A DNA stretch of 64,000 bases from JACOZG01 sp038058475 (GCA_038058475.1 JBBUAW010000010.1:1-64000), one strand, 5' to 3'. Shown: positions 34,271 to 42,043, counted from the first letter of the stretch. The notes: generated by a model not told the origin, from the sequence alone. Translations and numbers: made by a program.

Positions 34271-35196
34271 ACAAAGTGATTAATAATATTCTCGGCTGCC
34301 ATCTTTGCCATGGCATACCGACATTCTACCGTTGCGGTTCCGATATGAGGAACGACTATACAATTTTTTATGCGGGTTAAGGGGTGATTTCCTTTTATTG
34401 GCTCTGGGTCGGTAACATCAAGACAAGCACCCCTAACATATCTCTTCCGCAAAGCATTTACAAGAGAATCTGTTTCGATAATTTCTCCACGAGCGGTATT
34501 AATAATTATTGGTTTTTTCTTCATCCAACTGATTGATTTTTTATTTATAAGATAGCGGGTATCTTTTTGCAATGGAACATGAAGGGATATGTAATCCGAT
34601 TTTTCAAGGAGTGTTTTGAATTTAACCTGTTGCCCCACACCGATTAGCTGATGACTTTTTGATTTTAATCGGTCACAAAATATAACGTGTAATCCAAACC
34701 CAATTGCTCTTTTTGCCACCGCTTGACCAACTCTCCCAAAACCAATAATCCCCAGAGTTTTACCGCTTAATTCTTCTCCTAGAAATATTTCCGGATTCCA
34801 TCCAGACCATTTGTTTTTTTTCACAAAATGTCTGGCTTCATCTATTTTTCTTACTAAAGACAGGAGAAGAGCAAAAGTCATGTCGGCGGTACTTTGGGTA
34901 ACAACGTCTGGTGTATTATAAACCGCGATGCCATTTCTTTGGGCAAATTTTACGTCAATATTGTTTACACCGACAGCGTAATTCGATATCACTTGAAGAT
35001 TTTTTTTCTTCGCTATTATATCGGCGCTCAGCCGGTCGCTGATGGTTGAAAGGATTGCGTCATATTTTGAAACTACTTCTAAGAGTTTGCGGCGCGTAAT
35101 TGGTTGATTGGTCTTATTGATAACCACTTTAAAATATTTGGAAAGTATTTGCTCGGCGATATTTGGTAGTTTACGCGTGATAAATACTGTTTTCAT
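34267..35196 (-). CDS. Glyoxylate/hydroxypyruvate-type 2-hydroxyacid reductase
   Basis: A 309-residue D-2-hydroxyacid dehydrogenase. SNYAVGVNNIDV (71-82) and NTPDVVTQSTAD (94-105) closely resemble glyoxylate/hydroxypyruvate reductases, the NAD(P) motif is GFGRVG (152-157), and R236, E265 and H284 form the active site. It would reduce a short 2-oxo acid (glyoxylate, hydroxypyruvate or pyruvate) to the D-2-hydroxy acid. The aminotransferase gene lies 10 bases upstream and the ACP gene overlaps downstream, so an amino acid to 2-oxo acid to 2-hydroxy acid to acyl-ACP route is a simple reading. Confidence 0.88.
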   Translation of the reverse strand: MKTVFITRKLPNIAEQILSKYFKVVINKTNQPITRRKLLEVVSKYDAILSTISDRLSADIIAKKKNLQVISNYAVGVNNIDVKFAQRNGIAVYNTPDVVTQSTADMTFALLLSLVRKIDEARHFVKKNKWSGWNPEIFLGEELSGKTLGIIGFGRVGQAVAKRAIGFGLHVIFCDRLKSKSHQLIGVGQQVKFKTLLEKSDYISLHVPLQKDTRYLINKKSISWMKKKPIIINTARGEIIETDSLVNALRKRYVRGACLDVTDPEPIKGNHPLTRIKNCIVVPHIGTATVECRYAMAKMAAENIINHFV

Positions 35197-35206
35197 AATT
35201 ATTAAT

Positions 35207-36460
35207 CTATTTGACCGAGTGTTGTTTTTCTAAAAAATAACTGACTCGTTTTATCCCCTCGTCAATTTTTTCTAAATCATAAACGAGAGGTCCGAATGAT
35301 AAACGCACGGCCGTCTTTAGTGTTTGACCAAAACCCCAACCCGGAACAAATAGTACTCCTGTTTTTTCCAGTATTTTTTCTACAAACATAGTGCTATCCA
35401 TACCGACATTAACACAGGTGTATAGCCCGCCCTGCGGAATAAAAAATTTCACTTTCAGATGATTCCTTATTGCCTCAACGACACGATGAGCAGCTTGTTT
35501 ATAATCGTTAGAAATTTTTTTTATATATGGTTTCAGGGTATTTTTCTTAATCGCTTCGTTCAAATATCTTTCCAGTGCCATTTGATGTAGGGTGTCTGGG
35601 CAAAGGATAGTGGACGACTGGATGGAATCAAGGGTTTGAACAATTTCTTCACTGGATTCGAGCCAACCCAATCGGCGACCCAAACTCCGACTCCATTTGG
35701 AATTGGAGTGAATGCTTAAAAAATTGTCGGTCGGGCCCCAAGAGAAATATTCTGGTGGATTGTCTACAAAAACAATGTCTTTGTAAGCAAAATCGACCAC
35801 GAGAAAACCATTTACGGCTTTAACGGCATTGTAGGTCGCAGCAACAAAATTTTGCGAGAGAATTTGCGATGTTGGATTATCTGGAGAAACCAACAGCACC
35901 GCTTTTGGCTTTTCTTTATTTATGTAATCAATAAACTCATCGATGAGTCCATCCGCATTATAATTCCAAGAGTCGACATCAATTACCGGAAAATGTATGA
36001 CCTTGGCGTCAGTGGCAGCAATGATTTGCGATTGGTAGTTGCAATATGATGGGTCAAGAAGCAAGATTTTGTCGTTTGAATCTAACAAAACTTGCATTAA
36101 ATTAAAAAATAATTGTGTTGAGTTTGCACCGATGGCAATATTTTGGGTTTTTAGTTTTTTGATTTTGTAAACATGTTTTTCATATCTAACAAGTGCCTCC
36201 TTACAACCGGGCAAACCAAGGGTGGGAGAATAAGCGCCAGACAGATGCATTAATTCATTATCCGAAACAATATCGCTATACGCTTTTTGCAATTCCGGCG
36301 GTGATCTGTGATTAACCCAGCCGCCGGCAAATGATATGACGTTTTTGGGCTTCAGCCCTAATTTTTTAAAATACACCGAATCGGCATACATCATTATCTG
36401 ACGTACTGGTGATATTTTTCTTTTGAAATTTTGAGATTTTTTTGATAAAACTGGTTTCAT
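35207..36460 (-). CDS. Class I/II PLP aminotransferase
   Basis: A 417-residue fold-type I aminotransferase. SPDNPT (192-197) contains the substrate-binding Asn, D223 and Y226 contact PLP, and the Schiff-base lysine is K255 in SNSKWSRSLGRRLGW. The C-terminal half keeps the RLSFG arginine for the substrate carboxylate. It could deaminate an amino acid to its 2-oxo acid for the reductase next in the operon. Overlaps acpS by ATGA. The exact substrate is not readable. A role in making a D- or beta-amino acid for the ACP is an alternative. Confidence 0.87.
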   Translation of the reverse strand: MKPVLSKKSQNFKRKISPVRQIMMYADSVYFKKLGLKPKNVISFAGGWVNHRSPPELQKAYSDIVSDNELMHLSGAYSPTLGLPGCKEALVRYEKHVYKIKKLKTQNIAIGANSTQLFFNLMQVLLDSNDKILLLDPSYCNYQSQIIAATDAKVIHFPVIDVDSWNYNADGLIDEFIDYINKEKPKAVLLVSPDNPTSQILSQNFVAATYNAVKAVNGFLVVDFAYKDIVFVDNPPEYFSWGPTDNFLSIHSNSKWSRSLGRRLGWLESSEEIVQTLDSIQSSTILCPDTLHQMALERYLNEAIKKNTLKPYIKKISNDYKQAAHRVVEAIRNHLKVKFFIPQGGLYTCVNVGMDSTMFVEKILEKTGVLFVPGWGFGQTLKTAVRLSFGPLVYDLEKIDEGIKRVSYFLEKQHSVK

Positions 36461-36822
36461 TTATTTTTTGTTAACATAACTACAAAAGCGACGGCATTTT
36501 TATCATTATGAGAGAGACTGATTTCTATCACATAATTCTGGTCTTTGGATGAATCACTTTTAATGTTTACATACGGTGCTCCATTCGAATCATTCAGTAT
36601 TTCTATCTCCTTCTGTGGGAGCGGGCTATGACCGTTGCTTAGAAACGCCTTATTAATTGCTTCTTTACCAGCAAATCGCGCCGCCAGATGCGGCGCCGGG
36701 TTTTTCTTAGAGTAACAGTACTCTAGCTCGCGAGCCGAAAAGACCCGATTTAAAAAATTCCTGTCTTTTCGTCGCTCTAGCTTATTGAACCGGAGAATAG
36801 ACTCAATATCAACGCCGATCAC
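36457..36822 (-). CDS. acpS: Holo-ACP synthase (4'-phosphopantetheinyl transferase)
   Basis: A 121-residue AcpS-type transferase that moves phosphopantetheine from CoA to the ACP serine. The magnesium residues are D5 (MIGVDIES) and E54 in RFAGKEAINKAF, and the C-terminal ISLSHNDKNAVAFVV closes the fold. It starts with GTG six bases after a TACACT box, so the message is predicted leaderless. It is first in the operon that also encodes the ACP. A remnant of a second acpS, sharing its first 15 residues, is at 39358-39408. Confidence 0.93.
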   Translation of the reverse strand: MIGVDIESILRFNKLERRKDRNFLNRVFSARELEYCYSKKNPAPHLAARFAGKEAINKAFLSNGHSPLPQKEIEILNDSNGAPYVNIKSDSSKDQNYVIEISLSHNDKNAVAFVVMLTKNK

Positions 36823-36828
36823 TTCGGC

Positions 36829-36837
36829 AGTGTAGCA
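36829..36837 (-). promoter_or_regulatory. Extended -10 promoter of the ACP operon
   Basis: Minus-strand TGCTACACT (36837-36829) is an extended -10 whose last base is six bases from the GTG at 36822. Transcription should start at the start codon. There is no Shine-Dalgarno sequence. Confidence 0.65.
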
Positions 36838-36906
36838 TTTTGACGTTAATTCATCCAGCGATTGTGTTTAATTATATTTCAGTGGCTTTTTTGAATAATT
36901 TTGCGT

Positions 36907-36912
36907 TATAAT
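36907..36912 (+). promoter_or_regulatory. -10 box of the pseI operon
   Basis: A perfect TATAAT ends nine bases before the ATG at 36922. The predicted leader is only about three bases. No clear -35 is present. Confidence 0.6.
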
Positions 36913-36921
36913 CTTACCACC

Positions 36922-38052
36922 ATGAGGGGATTTAAAATTGGTTCGAGAATGATAGGCTCTAGCCAATCAACTTTTATCATCGCCGAACTTTCTGGCAATC
37001 ATCATCAGAAATTTGAGGAAGCTGAGGCGCTCGTCAGGGCGGCGGCGGAAGCCGGCGCCGATGCGGTCAAATCACAAACTTACACGGCAGACACTATTAC
37101 CCTTAAGAGTGATAAAAAATGGTTTCGAGTCGGCGGTAAGGACCAACCCGGCTCTTGGCGCGGTCGAACGCTTTATGACCTTTACACCGAAGCCCACACG
37201 CCGTGGGAGTGGTTGCCCCGGCTAAAAGTTTTGGCCGAGAGTTTGGGTATGGTTTTTTTCACTTCCGTCTTTGACGAAACAGCGGTGGACTTTAACGAGC
37301 GAATGGGGGTGGAACTTTATAAAATCGCTGCTTACGAAGCCGTACATATCCCATTATTGGAAAAAGTTGCCGCTACCGGCAAACCAGTGATTATCTCGCT
37401 CGGTTTTGGAGATTTAGAAGAGGCTAGTCTAGCTCTCAAAACATTGCGTCAGGGAGGAGCCGCGGGAATAACCGCTCTTCATTGTTTAACGAGCTACGCC
37501 GACAATCCAGCTTACCAAGACTCTAATCTGGCCACCATTGCCGATATTAATCAACGTTTCAAAGTAATATCTGGTCTTTCGGACAACACTGGCGGTATTG
37601 TCATACCGATTGTGGCCGTCACTGTGGCCGGGGCAGCTGTTATTGAAAAGCATTTGATTCTTGATAGAAAACTTGAAGGACCAGATGCTCGATTCTCAAT
37701 CGAACCAGCAGAATTCAAAGAAATGACGAGAGTCATTCGGCAGTTTGAAGCTGGCGATACTTCAGTGATTGATAAATATGCTAGTCAGAGTGAAATCAAA
37801 ACTATCTTGGGTCAGGTTCATTATGGGCCGGCGAGTCTCCGAGAAGCGGAAAATGTGTTCTTTCGACCGTCGATTTGGGTCAAAAAAGATATCGCTAAAT
37901 GTGAGATTTTCACTATCAAAAACATTCGCGTCGCCAGACCAAACACCGGTCTCGAACCAAAATATTTCAGAAAAATTCTTGGTAAAAAAGCAGAGCGCGA
38001 TATCTCTGCGGCTTCTCCTTTCTCCTGGAATTTTGTCAAGAAAGACAATTAA
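36922..38052 (+). CDS. pseI: Pseudaminic acid synthase, PseI
   Basis: A 376-residue NeuB-family enzyme that condenses 6-deoxy-AltdiNAc with phosphoenolpyruvate. IIAELSGNHHQ begins the barrel, SQTYTADTITL follows, and LYDLYTEAHTPWEW (about 74-87) is the PseI signature. GLSDNTGG, EKHLILDRKLEGPDARFSIEP and a C-terminal SAF domain (about 300-350) complete it. A KSQTYTAD segment has Ser where most have Lys-Ile-Gln or similar. It diverges from acpS with a 99-base gap. Together with PseB and PseC it supports a pseudaminic-type sugar. Start ATG 36922 matches the family N-terminus. Confidence 0.93.
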   Translation: MRGFKIGSRMIGSSQSTFIIAELSGNHHQKFEEAEALVRAAAEAGADAVKSQTYTADTITLKSDKKWFRVGGKDQPGSWRGRTLYDLYTEAHTPWEWLPRLKVLAESLGMVFFTSVFDETAVDFNERMGVELYKIAAYEAVHIPLLEKVAATGKPVIISLGFGDLEEASLALKTLRQGGAAGITALHCLTSYADNPAYQDSNLATIADINQRFKVISGLSDNTGGIVIPIVAVTVAGAAVIEKHLILDRKLEGPDARFSIEPAEFKEMTRVIRQFEAGDTSVIDKYASQSEIKTILGQVHYGPASLREAENVFFRPSIWVKKDIAKCEIFTIKNIRVARPNTGLEPKYFRKILGKKAERDISAASPFSWNFVKKDN

Positions 38053-38070
38053 GATTCAGAATTATATAAT
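38042..38070 (+). promoter_or_regulatory. Promoter inside the pseI operon, leaderless
   Basis: AAGACA (38042-38047), 17-base spacer, perfect TATAAT (38065-38070), then six bases to the ATG at 38077. It could give a separate leaderless message for the DUF218 and formyltransferase genes. Confidence 0.65.
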
Positions 38071-38076
38071 ATCACT

Positions 38077-38715
38077 ATGCGGCCAAATACTGTCGAACAC
38101 ATTATAAAAGACCGATTGGGTCAGCGAGGGTTGGAGCTTTTCGGCCGCTTGGCAACCCAGATACCTGAGTCGGCAGAAGCCATTGTCTTGTTGCAAGGTG
38201 ACCAGTTTGACCGAGCAACTAAGGTCTTGGAACTTTTTCGCGCTAATTATGCTCCCTTGATTGTCATTACCGGTAATAACGCTATGATGGAACGGCGGCG
38301 GATAAATCACGAGAATGACTTGTACTTATCCGAGTTGGTCAAATATTGTCGAACGGCGGGAATACCAGAATCAGCCATAATCACTGACGATAAGGCGATG
38401 AATACTAAGGACCAGGCGGTGAATGTCATCCGTCTGGCTCGGGAGCGCGGTTGGACAAGGTTACTCATTGTTACCTCACCATACCACCTCTTGCGAAGTT
38501 TTCTCACTCTGATTAAACAAGTGGAGGAACAAAAGTGGGCGGGGTCTATTGTGATGCAAGCGCCGAAGCTCGAATGGACAAGTAGACCATCGGGACGCAA
38601 TAAGACCGTTCTGGAAATGCTGGATGAGGAATTAATTAAAATGGAACGTTACCACCAGGATTTGGCCGATTTAGAAACAGGAATGCAATATGAAAATTCT
38701 TTTTCTCGGCGATAA
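38077..38715 (+). CDS. DUF218 (YdcF/ElyC/SanA-like) protein
   Basis: A 212-residue single-domain protein with the DUF218 fold. AIVLLQGDQFDRATKVLEL (about 35-53), LIVITGNNAM, NTKDQAVNVIRLARERGW and LLIVTSPYHLLRSF (about 128-141) are the conserved blocks. Family members affect envelope polysaccharide metabolism, but the reaction is unknown. It has no signal peptide or membrane helix, unlike SanA and ElyC. It begins 24 bases after pseI, behind its own leaderless-type promoter, and overlaps the formyltransferase gene by 26 bases. Confidence 0.83.
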   Translation: MRPNTVEHIIKDRLGQRGLELFGRLATQIPESAEAIVLLQGDQFDRATKVLELFRANYAPLIVITGNNAMMERRRINHENDLYLSELVKYCRTAGIPESAIITDDKAMNTKDQAVNVIRLARERGWTRLLIVTSPYHLLRSFLTLIKQVEEQKWAGSIVMQAPKLEWTSRPSGRNKTVLEMLDEELIKMERYHQDLADLETGMQYENSFSRR

Positions 38716-39262
38716 CAATTCACCTTTAATCGGTTATCTCCGAAACTTAGGCGATGAAGTCAGAGTAGAAACCGAGCCGCTCGTTGTGAAAACTTTGCGT
38801 GAGTATGACCCAGACTGGATCATCAGCTACGGTTATCGACATATTCTCAAAAAGGAGATTCTTGGGCTCTATCCCGAACGTTACATCAATCTTCACATCG
38901 CCTACTTGCCTTGGAATCGCGGCGCCGACCCTAATCTCTGGAGTTGGGTAGAAGACACACCGAAAGGAGTGACGATCCACTACATTGATTCAGGGGTGGA
39001 TACGGGTGATATTATCACTCAAAAAGAGGTAATTTTTACCGGCAAAGAAACTTTGGCTTCTAGTTATGCCAAATTGCGAACGGCGATGGATAATCTCTTC
39101 CGCGAAATTTGGCCGCAAATCCGTGCTGGCGCCACGCCACGACAAAAACAAATCGGTGTCGGTTCCTGTCATCGTGTCGCTGACCGAGCCAAAGTAGAGC
39201 ATCTTTTGACTGCCGGTTGGAAGACGCGGGTTAAAAATCTCCGCTCCGTCAATACAAATTGA
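38690..39262 (+). CDS. Formyltransferase-fold protein, sugar N-formyltransferase candidate
   Basis: A 190-residue formyl_trans_N-type protein. The catalytic triad of the family is present as N67 and H69 (INLHIAYLPW) and D104 (GVDTGDII). NRGADPNLWSW is typical of the small stand-alone group found in glycan loci. Such enzymes use N10-formyl-tetrahydrofolate to formylate the amine of a nucleotide sugar. It lacks the C-terminal domain of Met-tRNA formyltransferase, so initiator-tRNA formylation is unlikely. With no PseH seen, it could formylate the PseC product. It ends inside its own strong terminator. Confidence 0.82.
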   Translation: MKILFLGDNNSPLIGYLRNLGDEVRVETEPLVVKTLREYDPDWIISYGYRHILKKEILGLYPERYINLHIAYLPWNRGADPNLWSWVEDTPKGVTIHYIDSGVDTGDIITQKEVIFTGKETLASSYAKLRTAMDNLFREIWPQIRAGATPRQKQIGVGSCHRVADRAKVEHLLTAGWKTRVKNLRSVNTN

Positions 39263-39408
39263 CGGAGCTTTTTCTCTTTCAATTTTTGCACTATAAATCC
39301 AGCCATGAGTCCGACTTGAATTATTCCTTCCTGCACATCAAGGGACTCAATGTGGTCGCCAGTCTCTTTATTAAATCTGGCGATAGATTCGATGTCAACG
39401 CCGATCAT
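39169..39408 (-). pseudogene. Truncated acpS remnant
   Basis: A 79-codon open frame that begins MIGVDIESIARFNKE, 13-14 of 15 residues the same as the intact AcpS at 36457-36822 including the magnesium Asp. Homology stops after about residue 16 (39358). The rest reads through the antisense of a terminator and the formyltransferase gene and lacks the FAGKE block, so it cannot be active. The ATG overlaps the carbamoyltransferase stop by 14 bases, as if acpS was once its operon neighbour. A later ERRFLTRVF looks like AcpS but may be chance. Confidence 0.65.
39243..39273 (+). terminator. Intrinsic terminator after the formyltransferase gene
   Basis: An 11-bp perfect stem (39243-39253 with 39258-39268) with a four-base loop is followed by five T residues. 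The stem includes the last coding bases and stop codon. The acpS remnant on the other strand runs through it. Confidence 0.9.
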
Positions 39409-41179
39409 CTCTCGGTAATTTCTCTATCAGATTACCTTCAACGACCAAAAAATCTATTTCCGTCGCCAAAAATGTATTGATAGCATCCAGTGGGGTTTCC
39501 ACAATCGGCTCACCAGCTAAATTAAAAGATGTGTTCAAGAGGAGTGGCACCTTGGTTAATCTGTAAAATTCGCTGATCAATTCGTAATAACATCCATTGA
39601 CGGTGGACACTGTTTGGAGACGCGCGGTATTGTCAATATGCAAAACGGCGGGAATTAAATCTTTTTTATCTTTTCTTGCTGGAGCATGAAGTAACATAAA
39701 AGGACTGGGTAAATCTAGCTCAAACCAATGGACCGCCTCGTTCAGTAAGATGGAGGCGGCAAATGGCCGCCACGGCTCGCGATGTTTAACGCGGTTATTT
39801 AGGACATCTTTCATTTCTTTTCGTCTTGGGTCGGCCAAAATGGAACGGTGACCAAGGGCACGAGGACCATATTCTGAACCACCCTGAAACCAGCCGATGA
39901 TTTTTCCAGCGGTAAGGAGTTTGGCAATTTCTGGCAAATTAGCCTTGCGGTGAGAAATTTGTTTGGCAAATTTAGACAAGGCGTCCTTGATTTCCGTCTC
40001 GCTATAGTTGCGCCCGAGAGAAGCGGATTTCATTTCCCAGTCGCGAGGCTGATCAAAAATGATATGTTTGCCATAAAGCGCACAACCGAGAGCGATGCCA
40101 ACATCGGAAGCGGCTGGCTGAACAAAGAGGTTCTTAAAACCCACCCGGTCAATAAAATTTCTATTGGCATCAATATTTAATCCGCAACCACCGGCAACAC
40201 AAAGATTGTGGGAGCCAGTGATCGCCTTAAGGCGATCACCCAGAAAATTAGCCACAAATTCCAATATTTTTTGCGCCGCGTAGGCCACCGCCGAGTAATA
40301 TGGGTCGGGCAGAGTTTCTATAGTTCGCGCCGGCCTCTTTAGTTTGATCGGCTCAAAAAACTTAAAATTGTTTTGCCGTCGCGTCAGAGACAAGATTTTC
40401 CACCGCAGCCAAGATCGGAGATAAAAAACTTTTTTGAGCAGTCGCTGAATTTTTGCAGACAAATTTGGCGCCGCTTTGACGGACTGGGTTTTGGCGAAAA
40501 ACAGATTTGCGTTGCAGATAGGTTGTCCTAAAAAAATTTTTACCCATCGTTCCAAAGGATACCTTTTAAGCAAGGAGTCGTCGCCGTAAGCTGCCAGTCC
40601 CATCATTTTCCCCTCATTATTGGCACCAAAGCCCAAATAAACCGCTGACAATTTTTGATACAGCTTCCCAATCCCAAATGAATAGATGGAATCGCGGCCG
40701 CGGCGGAGGTGAGTCATGGTTTGGATTTCATACAGTTTATTCTCCCGCCCGCGATATAACGCCTCTGTTTCGTAAGCTGTAGCGCCAAATTGATTGATAT
40801 AACCTTGGCCGACGCCATCATAGATGAGAATCGCCGCTTCCTCAAAAGGCGAGCAAAGGAAAGTACTAGCGGCGTGAGCGTCATAGTGGCGAATAGATTC
40901 CAGACGGATCTTCCTAAATTCTTGGGCCTTAGGCCATTCCAGAAAGATTTTTTTCATATCGACCATTCCCGGCAGGCCTACTTGGCTAACCACAATGAGA
41001 TCAATATCCGCCGGCTTTAAGCCCAGGCTGTTTAGGCAATAGTCAATGGACAATCCCGGAAAAGCTGAAGAATGTTTAAAACGGTTCAAGCGTTCTTCCG
41101 CAATGGCGACCACCTTTAAGCCTGCAATCAGAGCCGCTCCCGTATCATGGCCAATCAGTTGGAGTCCCAAGATATTCAT
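39395..41179 (-). CDS. Carbamoyltransferase (NodU/CmcH family)
   Basis: A 594-residue O-carbamoyltransferase that makes carbamoyl-adenylate and carbamoylates a sugar hydroxyl. The N-terminal Kae1-like part has GHDTGAALI and the metal histidines in RHYDAHAASTF (about 97-107). The C-terminal YrdC-like/NodU domain has GWFQGGSEYGPRALGHRSILADP (about 425-447) and PLLLNTSFNLAGEPIV. Starts at ATG 41179, nine bases after TATAAT, with no Shine-Dalgarno site. It pairs head to head with the amidotransferase operon. The paralogue at 43984-45789 presumably targets another position or sugar. Confidence 0.92.
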   Translation of the reverse strand: MNILGLQLIGHDTGAALIAGLKVVAIAEERLNRFKHSSAFPGLSIDYCLNSLGLKPADIDLIVVSQVGLPGMVDMKKIFLEWPKAQEFRKIRLESIRHYDAHAASTFLCSPFEEAAILIYDGVGQGYINQFGATAYETEALYRGRENKLYEIQTMTHLRRGRDSIYSFGIGKLYQKLSAVYLGFGANNEGKMMGLAAYGDDSLLKRYPLERWVKIFLGQPICNANLFFAKTQSVKAAPNLSAKIQRLLKKVFYLRSWLRWKILSLTRRQNNFKFFEPIKLKRPARTIETLPDPYYSAVAYAAQKILEFVANFLGDRLKAITGSHNLCVAGGCGLNIDANRNFIDRVGFKNLFVQPAASDVGIALGCALYGKHIIFDQPRDWEMKSASLGRNYSETEIKDALSKFAKQISHRKANLPEIAKLLTAGKIIGWFQGGSEYGPRALGHRSILADPRRKEMKDVLNNRVKHREPWRPFAASILLNEAVHWFELDLPSPFMLLHAPARKDKKDLIPAVLHIDNTARLQTVSTVNGCYYELISEFYRLTKVPLLLNTSFNLAGEPIVETPLDAINTFLATEIDFLVVEGNLIEKLPRDDRR

Positions 41180-41188
41180 GTTTCAATT

Positions 41189-41200
41189 ATTATATATAAA
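41189..41200. promoter_or_regulatory. Overlapping divergent -10 boxes
   Basis: A minus-strand TATAAT (41194-41189) for the carbamoyltransferase gene overlaps plus-strand TATATA/TATAAA boxes (41191-41200) for the hisF-like operon. The minus start codon is nine bases away. Confidence 0.55.
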
Positions 41201-41225
41201 ATTTTGGGGTGCAATGTAAAGACTT

Positions 41226-41256
41226 GGCGAGTGTTTCGCGCTCGCCCTTTTCTTTT
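41226..41256 (+). terminator. Terminator hairpin in a leader, attenuator candidate
   Basis: GGCGAG with CTCGCC (41226-41231, 41241-41246), extended by a G-U and a G-C pair, makes an 8-bp stem with a 5-base loop. CTTTTCTTTT follows. It lies between the plus-strand -10 boxes and the hisF-like gene, where a terminator would stop that operon's own message. Confidence 0.65.
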
Positions 41257-41284
41257 GGCTTAAAAAATGTTAAGAAAGTGGTTA

Positions 41285-42043
41285 ATGATTACCATTCGGG
41301 TTATCCCTCAACTCCACATCAAAGGTTCCAAGGTCGTTAAACCGGTGCACACCGAGGCTTTGCGAGTGGTTGGCGACCCGACTGAACTCGCGGCCCGCTA
41401 TTACACGGAAGGCGCCGATGAACTTATTTACCTAGATGTTGTCGCTAGCCTTTACGAACGCAATTTGGATCTTTCTTTAGTTCAAGCGGTCGCTGACAAA
41501 ATCTATATTCCTCTGACAGTCGGTGGCGGCATCCGTTCAATTCACGATATTTCTAACGCCCTCCGGGCGGGAGCAGATAAAGTGGCAATAAACACTCAAG
41601 CGACTAAAAATCCATGGTTGCTTAAAGAGGCAGCCGAAAAGTTTGGTTCCCAATGTATTGTGTTGTTTGTTGAAGCAAAAAGTACCGGCTCAAACACTTG
41701 GGAAGTGTTGACTGACGGCGGCCGCGAGCGGGCGCGGCGAGATGTAATTGAATGGGTCAAACAGGCGCTTGATTTGGGGGTAGGAGAAGTCTTACTCACT
41801 TCCGTTGACCGCGATGGCACCAATCGGGGTTATGATTTAGAATTAATTTCAGTAATTTCTTCGTTCGCAACCGTACCGGTGATTGCCCATGGTGGCGCTG
41901 GAAATTTAGCTACTTTTCAGGCGGCAATCAAAACGGGGAGGGCCGACGCGGTTGCTGCTTCATCGGTTTTTCATTATCAGCAATTAACACTCCGTCAAGT
42001 AAAAGACGGGCTAAAAAGAAACGGCATTAATGTTCGCTTATGA
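41285..42043 (+). CDS. HisF-like ammonia-channel subunit (glycan amidotransferase system)
   Basis: A 252-residue TIM-barrel protein clearly homologous to HisF, numbered the same as known HisF from ATG 41285. Both catalytic aspartates are changed: position 11 is His (RVIPQLHIKG) and position 130 is Glu (VLFVEA). D51 (LDVVAS) and the SVDRDG loop remain. Imidazole glycerol phosphate synthesis is therefore unlikely. It is followed by a HisH-like glutaminase and a PP-loop amidotransferase, the set known from O-antigen loci (WbpG/HisH2/HisF2) that adds an acetamidino group. It would pass ammonia between the partners. An upstream ATG (41267) adds six residues. Confidence 0.88.
   Translation: MITIRVIPQLHIKGSKVVKPVHTEALRVVGDPTELAARYYTEGADELIYLDVVASLYERNLDLSLVQAVADKIYIPLTVGGGIRSIHDISNALRAGADKVAINTQATKNPWLLKEAAEKFGSQCIVLFVEAKSTGSNTWEVLTDGGRERARRDVIEWVKQALDLGVGEVLLTSVDRDGTNRGYDLELISVISSFATVPVIAHGGAGNLATFQAAIKTGRADAVAASSVFHYQQLTLRQVKDGLKRNGINVRL

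Noticed and set aside
39169..39357. The remainder of the acpS-like frame as a genuine gene end
   Set aside because: It reads antisense through a terminator and the formyltransferase gene, lacks the FAGKE block, and only the ERRFLTRVF stretch looks like AcpS, which could be chance.
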